A stretch of 64,000 nucleotides of DNA from an uncultured Clostridia bacterium. Lineage in GTDB: Bacteria > Bacillota > Clostridia > Lachnospirales > CAG-274. The position numbers were made by a program, and so were the translations under genes. Location of the stretch: assembly GCA_947630475.1 (NCBI GenBank), contig CANRHR010000012.1, positions 1-64,000 on the forward strand, read 5' to 3'. This document shows positions 62,701-64,000 of the stretch, piece after piece. The stretch's first letter is position 1. Each line of letters starts with the position of its first letter. The notes under the pieces were generated by a model. That model worked only from the letters and a program-made list of their open reading frames with translations. It did not search any database and was not told where the DNA came from.

Positions 62701-64000
62701 ATCGCCTTCAACAGCAATGGCAGTTGATCTTTCGGTTGCAGCCTTAGATTCGGGATCGACAGAATAGTTTCTTACCTGCGGAAGATTTCCATTTTCCGCT
62801 CCTTCGCTCTTAACTGCTCCATCGGCAATCTCTTCATCTGTGATATATTTATTAAATGAAGCCTCAAATACTATATCTTCAGCCTTAAAGCCAACGGCCG
62901 TGCTTTGGATATAAGTGCCTACGCCCCATTTTTCAGCTATATGCTTGTCATACTTATCAAATGCCTTTTCGTAATTATAAAATCCTTTTTCATCGGCTGA
63001 ATAATACTCATAGCCAATTCCGTAATACCAAGTAAGTTTAACTTCTCCTTTGCCGTATGGCTTGAATGTAAGATAAGGAGTTGCAACTTTAAGCTGCTCT
63101 CTGTACACTCCGGGAGCAATGTTAATTGTTACTCTCTGGTCCTCTGAAGTAGGATTCATAACAGCCGCCGCTTTAAGCGCCTCTGTCATTGTAGCAAAAT
63201 TATTTGTTTTGCCCTCAACACCTACATAGATATCTCTTACACTTGTATCAACCGTAGGAGGAGTTTCTTCTTTAGGAACAAATAAAATATCCTTTTGGGT
63301 ATCTTTATCTTCAACAACAACGTGACCATGAGTTACAAAGCCTTCTGCTTCGGCAGATACTTCATATGCGCCTGTTCTCAAATCAACCGTATAAGAAGAG
63401 CCTTCAACAGTTCCGTCATAAATATAGCCATCTTCAACGTTTTTAAATTGAAGCTTTGTAACAGATGCGCCGCCTACAATATTTCCGGAAGCCTTGTACA
63501 TAGCTTTAAGAGCAACCTTTATTGTCTGATTAGGATCTTCTGTGCCGGAAATAGTTCCTCCCTCTGTTATCTCATAATCATTTGCGCCGGAAATAGAAAC
63601 CGTATACTTAACATCGGGATCGAGTGTTACTGTATAATTCATTCCTTCAAGCTTAGCTTCTGAAGGATCTGAGCCTGAGCCTTCCTCGGGATTGAAAATC
63701 ACCTTAAGCTTGGAAGTATCGTAACCCTCTGCAAAGCCTTCTATTTTACCGGTTGCCGTATAGGTTGATTTTGCTTCAACATCAAATGTCAAATCCTTGC
63801 TTGCTGAAAGCAAATCATTAAGTTCAAGATTGAATTTTCTTGTAGCATTTGTAAATCCAACTCCCTGCACACCGGAAAGTGATGCTGTATAAGAATATCC
63901 AGGTGTTAACGGAAGAGAAACTTTATCTGATTCTGTCGGCTTTGAAATTTCTGCGCCTGTTGAATCATTTCTTAATTTAATCTCATAACCTCCGGCAAGC
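59737..64000 (-). CDS. Pectinesterase / GDSL acetylesterase with SLH domains (5' end missing)
   Basis: At least 1421 residues; the frame stays open to the window edge, so the start is outside. From N to C: carboxypeptidase-regulatory-like beta repeats (to about 63270); a pectin methylesterase domain (about 63250-62190) with SQDTLY, the catalytic Asp in CTDYIFGSG, and GYFGRPWG; an SGNH hydrolase (about 61800-61010) like rhamnogalacturonan acetylesterases (FLAGDSTVMD, FQFGHND as FIQFGHND, and a His block); a Ser/Thr-rich linker (60820-60430); and three SLH repeats (about 60310-59760). It should strip methyl and acetyl groups from pectin at the cell surface. One in-frame GTG at 63870 is internal. 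Confidence 0.93.
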   Translation of the reverse strand, partial: LAGGYEIKLRNDSTGAEISKPTESDKVSLPLTPGYSYTASLSGVQGVGFTNATRKFNLELNDLLSASKDLTFDVEAKSTYTATGKIEGFAEGYDTSKLKVIFNPEEGSGSDPSEAKLEGMNYTVTLDPDVKYTVSISGANDYEITEGGTISGTEDPNQTIKVALKAMYKASGNIVGGASVTKLQFKNVEDGYIYDGTVEGSSYTVDLRTGAYEVSAEAEGFVTHGHVVVEDKDTQKDILFVPKEETPPTVDTSVRDIYVGVEGKTNNFATMTEALKAAAVMNPTSEDQRVTINIAPGVYREQLKVATPYLTFKPYGKGEVKLTWYYGIGYEYYSADEKGFYNYEKAFDKYDKHIAEKWGVGTYIQSTAVGFKAEDIVFEASFNKYITDEEIADGAVKSEGAENGNLPQVRNYSVDPESKAATERSTAIAVEGDKAEFKNCIFNSSQDTLYMGDNTHTYYKNCQIEGCTDYIFGSGNALFDGCELRFCGYSDTAMGGYITAARLGGIADCKGYLFRACTVTNKEGNKHTAGYFGRPWGADATVTFLNTILENADAIEPSGWYEMSGNKPENANFKEFGTTTVDGTAVDTSRRVAGTVLSEAPSYDAKAEYLGWDATYYTEGSDTVSFSQEPYFITGGDVLRPVTGDTFIVGYSLGDNDANDASVIVYSLIDAEGTETVVKTTTAIADTGVKLVPLMKGSKLKVTVTPKTIFGAVGEPASVITENAIEIGSGSVDTERPSGKAVVFLAGDSTVMDYSAGAINNSGKQRNEGSWGEFLKYFINDNNYEVMDYGRGGRSSRTFMDGTASNNYSDADLQKIVDQMMAGDYLFIQFGHNDCYIEDAERYVPLGEADANGIYPYTAPSAPRAADGTYKYYLKQYVDAAKAVGATPVLVTPVTRKYINSDGTIRPHHGTNNDDNYVTAMQQVAQENDVLIIDFYSHTKEMIEGAYKIDGQNGSSVLADRAYVHGDKTHQSKLGGFAFAADLAEIIQGMNTPLAKAIKAPDKPLLITDSSDYPEFIVDTSGYFTGYGENAEGQYDDSVACEYWTKYINDTIKRIADNMNSGSDEPATESTSESTTESTSESTTESTSEASTDNTDESTTESTSETSSESASESSSESSSSSSSGSSSGGGSSSSSGGSSSRKASSSSSASSGSENNAGSTNTGNTENTGSESSSDNNSSSSPDKGAEVASTGDFVTKNGFTINPPALKNSSGQVVAGSSLNNSSLVPSANFNDTSNRSWANNAINKLASMGVINGVGEGKFAPDEKSKRGDFMVMLTKVLGITGTPKSSFSDVPSGSYYANAVNIAKDLGLASGTGDNKFNPEAPITRQDMMVLAARALDAVGYDVSSADVSVLNSYVDAGSIADYAKPYVAFLIQNGLVNGTSDTTVTPTADMTRAQMAVLMSNLYDAVTDKVTQQAA
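60661..60804 (-). repeat. Tandem 24-bp repeat in the Ser/Thr-rich linker
   Basis: Six head-to-tail 24-base units; three (60685, 60733, 60757) share TTCACTTGTACTCTCTG or differ by one base, and the others are degenerate. They encode repeated ESTTESTS. The length can change by slippage or recombination. Confidence 0.9.

Overview
The window looks like chromosomal DNA of a low-GC, Gram-positive anaerobe of the class Clostridia. Supporting signs are AT-rich codon use, strong GGAGG ribosome binding sites, frequent TTG and GTG starts, S-layer homology (SLH) anchored exoproteins, a YtaF-type sporulation membrane protein, an Agr-like two-component system and a B12 riboswitch. No species can be named from the sequence alone. 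No tRNA, rRNA or CRISPR array was seen, and no intact mobile element apart from a lone large serine recombinase.

Layout, left to right. 1-4034: a degraded IS3 transposase end, two paralogous DUF6033-like proteins, and an AgrC/AgrA-like sensor-regulator pair. The same 9-bp direct repeat with a 12-bp spacer lies before the regulator operon and before the paralogs, so one LytTR-type regulator probably controls both. 4459-8963: a YoaK/DUF1275 membrane protein, a small voltage-gated-like K+ channel, then copA-csoR for copper efflux behind a CsoR operator. CopA carries a fused C-terminal CopZ-like domain that keeps its own ribosome binding site. 9266-13132: tilS-hpt-ftsH. 13278-15133: a small secreted protein and an Orn/Lys/Arg decarboxylase.

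15423-27551 is a seven-gene minus-strand operon: an exported protein, an ABC ATPase, an ABC permease, a coiled-coil membrane protein, two von Willebrand A (VWA) proteins, and a large membrane-anchored protein. It resembles MoxR/VWA loci but has no MoxR ATPase and no DUF58 protein. It is the best candidate here for a poorly described system. 27666-32227 is a cobalamin-riboswitch operon (FecCD permease, ATPase, lipoprotein CbiK-type chelatase, binding lipoprotein with SLH-like repeats), which suggests corrinoid, cobalt or tetrapyrrole capture at the surface.

32367-39492: an oxidoreductase, several secreted proteins with a partial gene duplication, and a chemoreceptor with HAMP-like repeats. 39719-44780: rpsU-yqeY, pyrD-pyrK, plsC, glgA. 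45069-55134: a serine recombinase, an HPr-like protein without the phosphorylated histidine, a lipoprotein, a YibQ-type deacetylase, YtaF, a Ca2+-type P-ATPase, CorA and a DUF4127 protein. 55366-59678: a GntR/YtrA-type regulator with an ABC exporter operon. 59737-64000: the 3' part of a very large pectinesterase/GDSL acetylesterase protein with SLH domains, whose 5' end lies outside the window.
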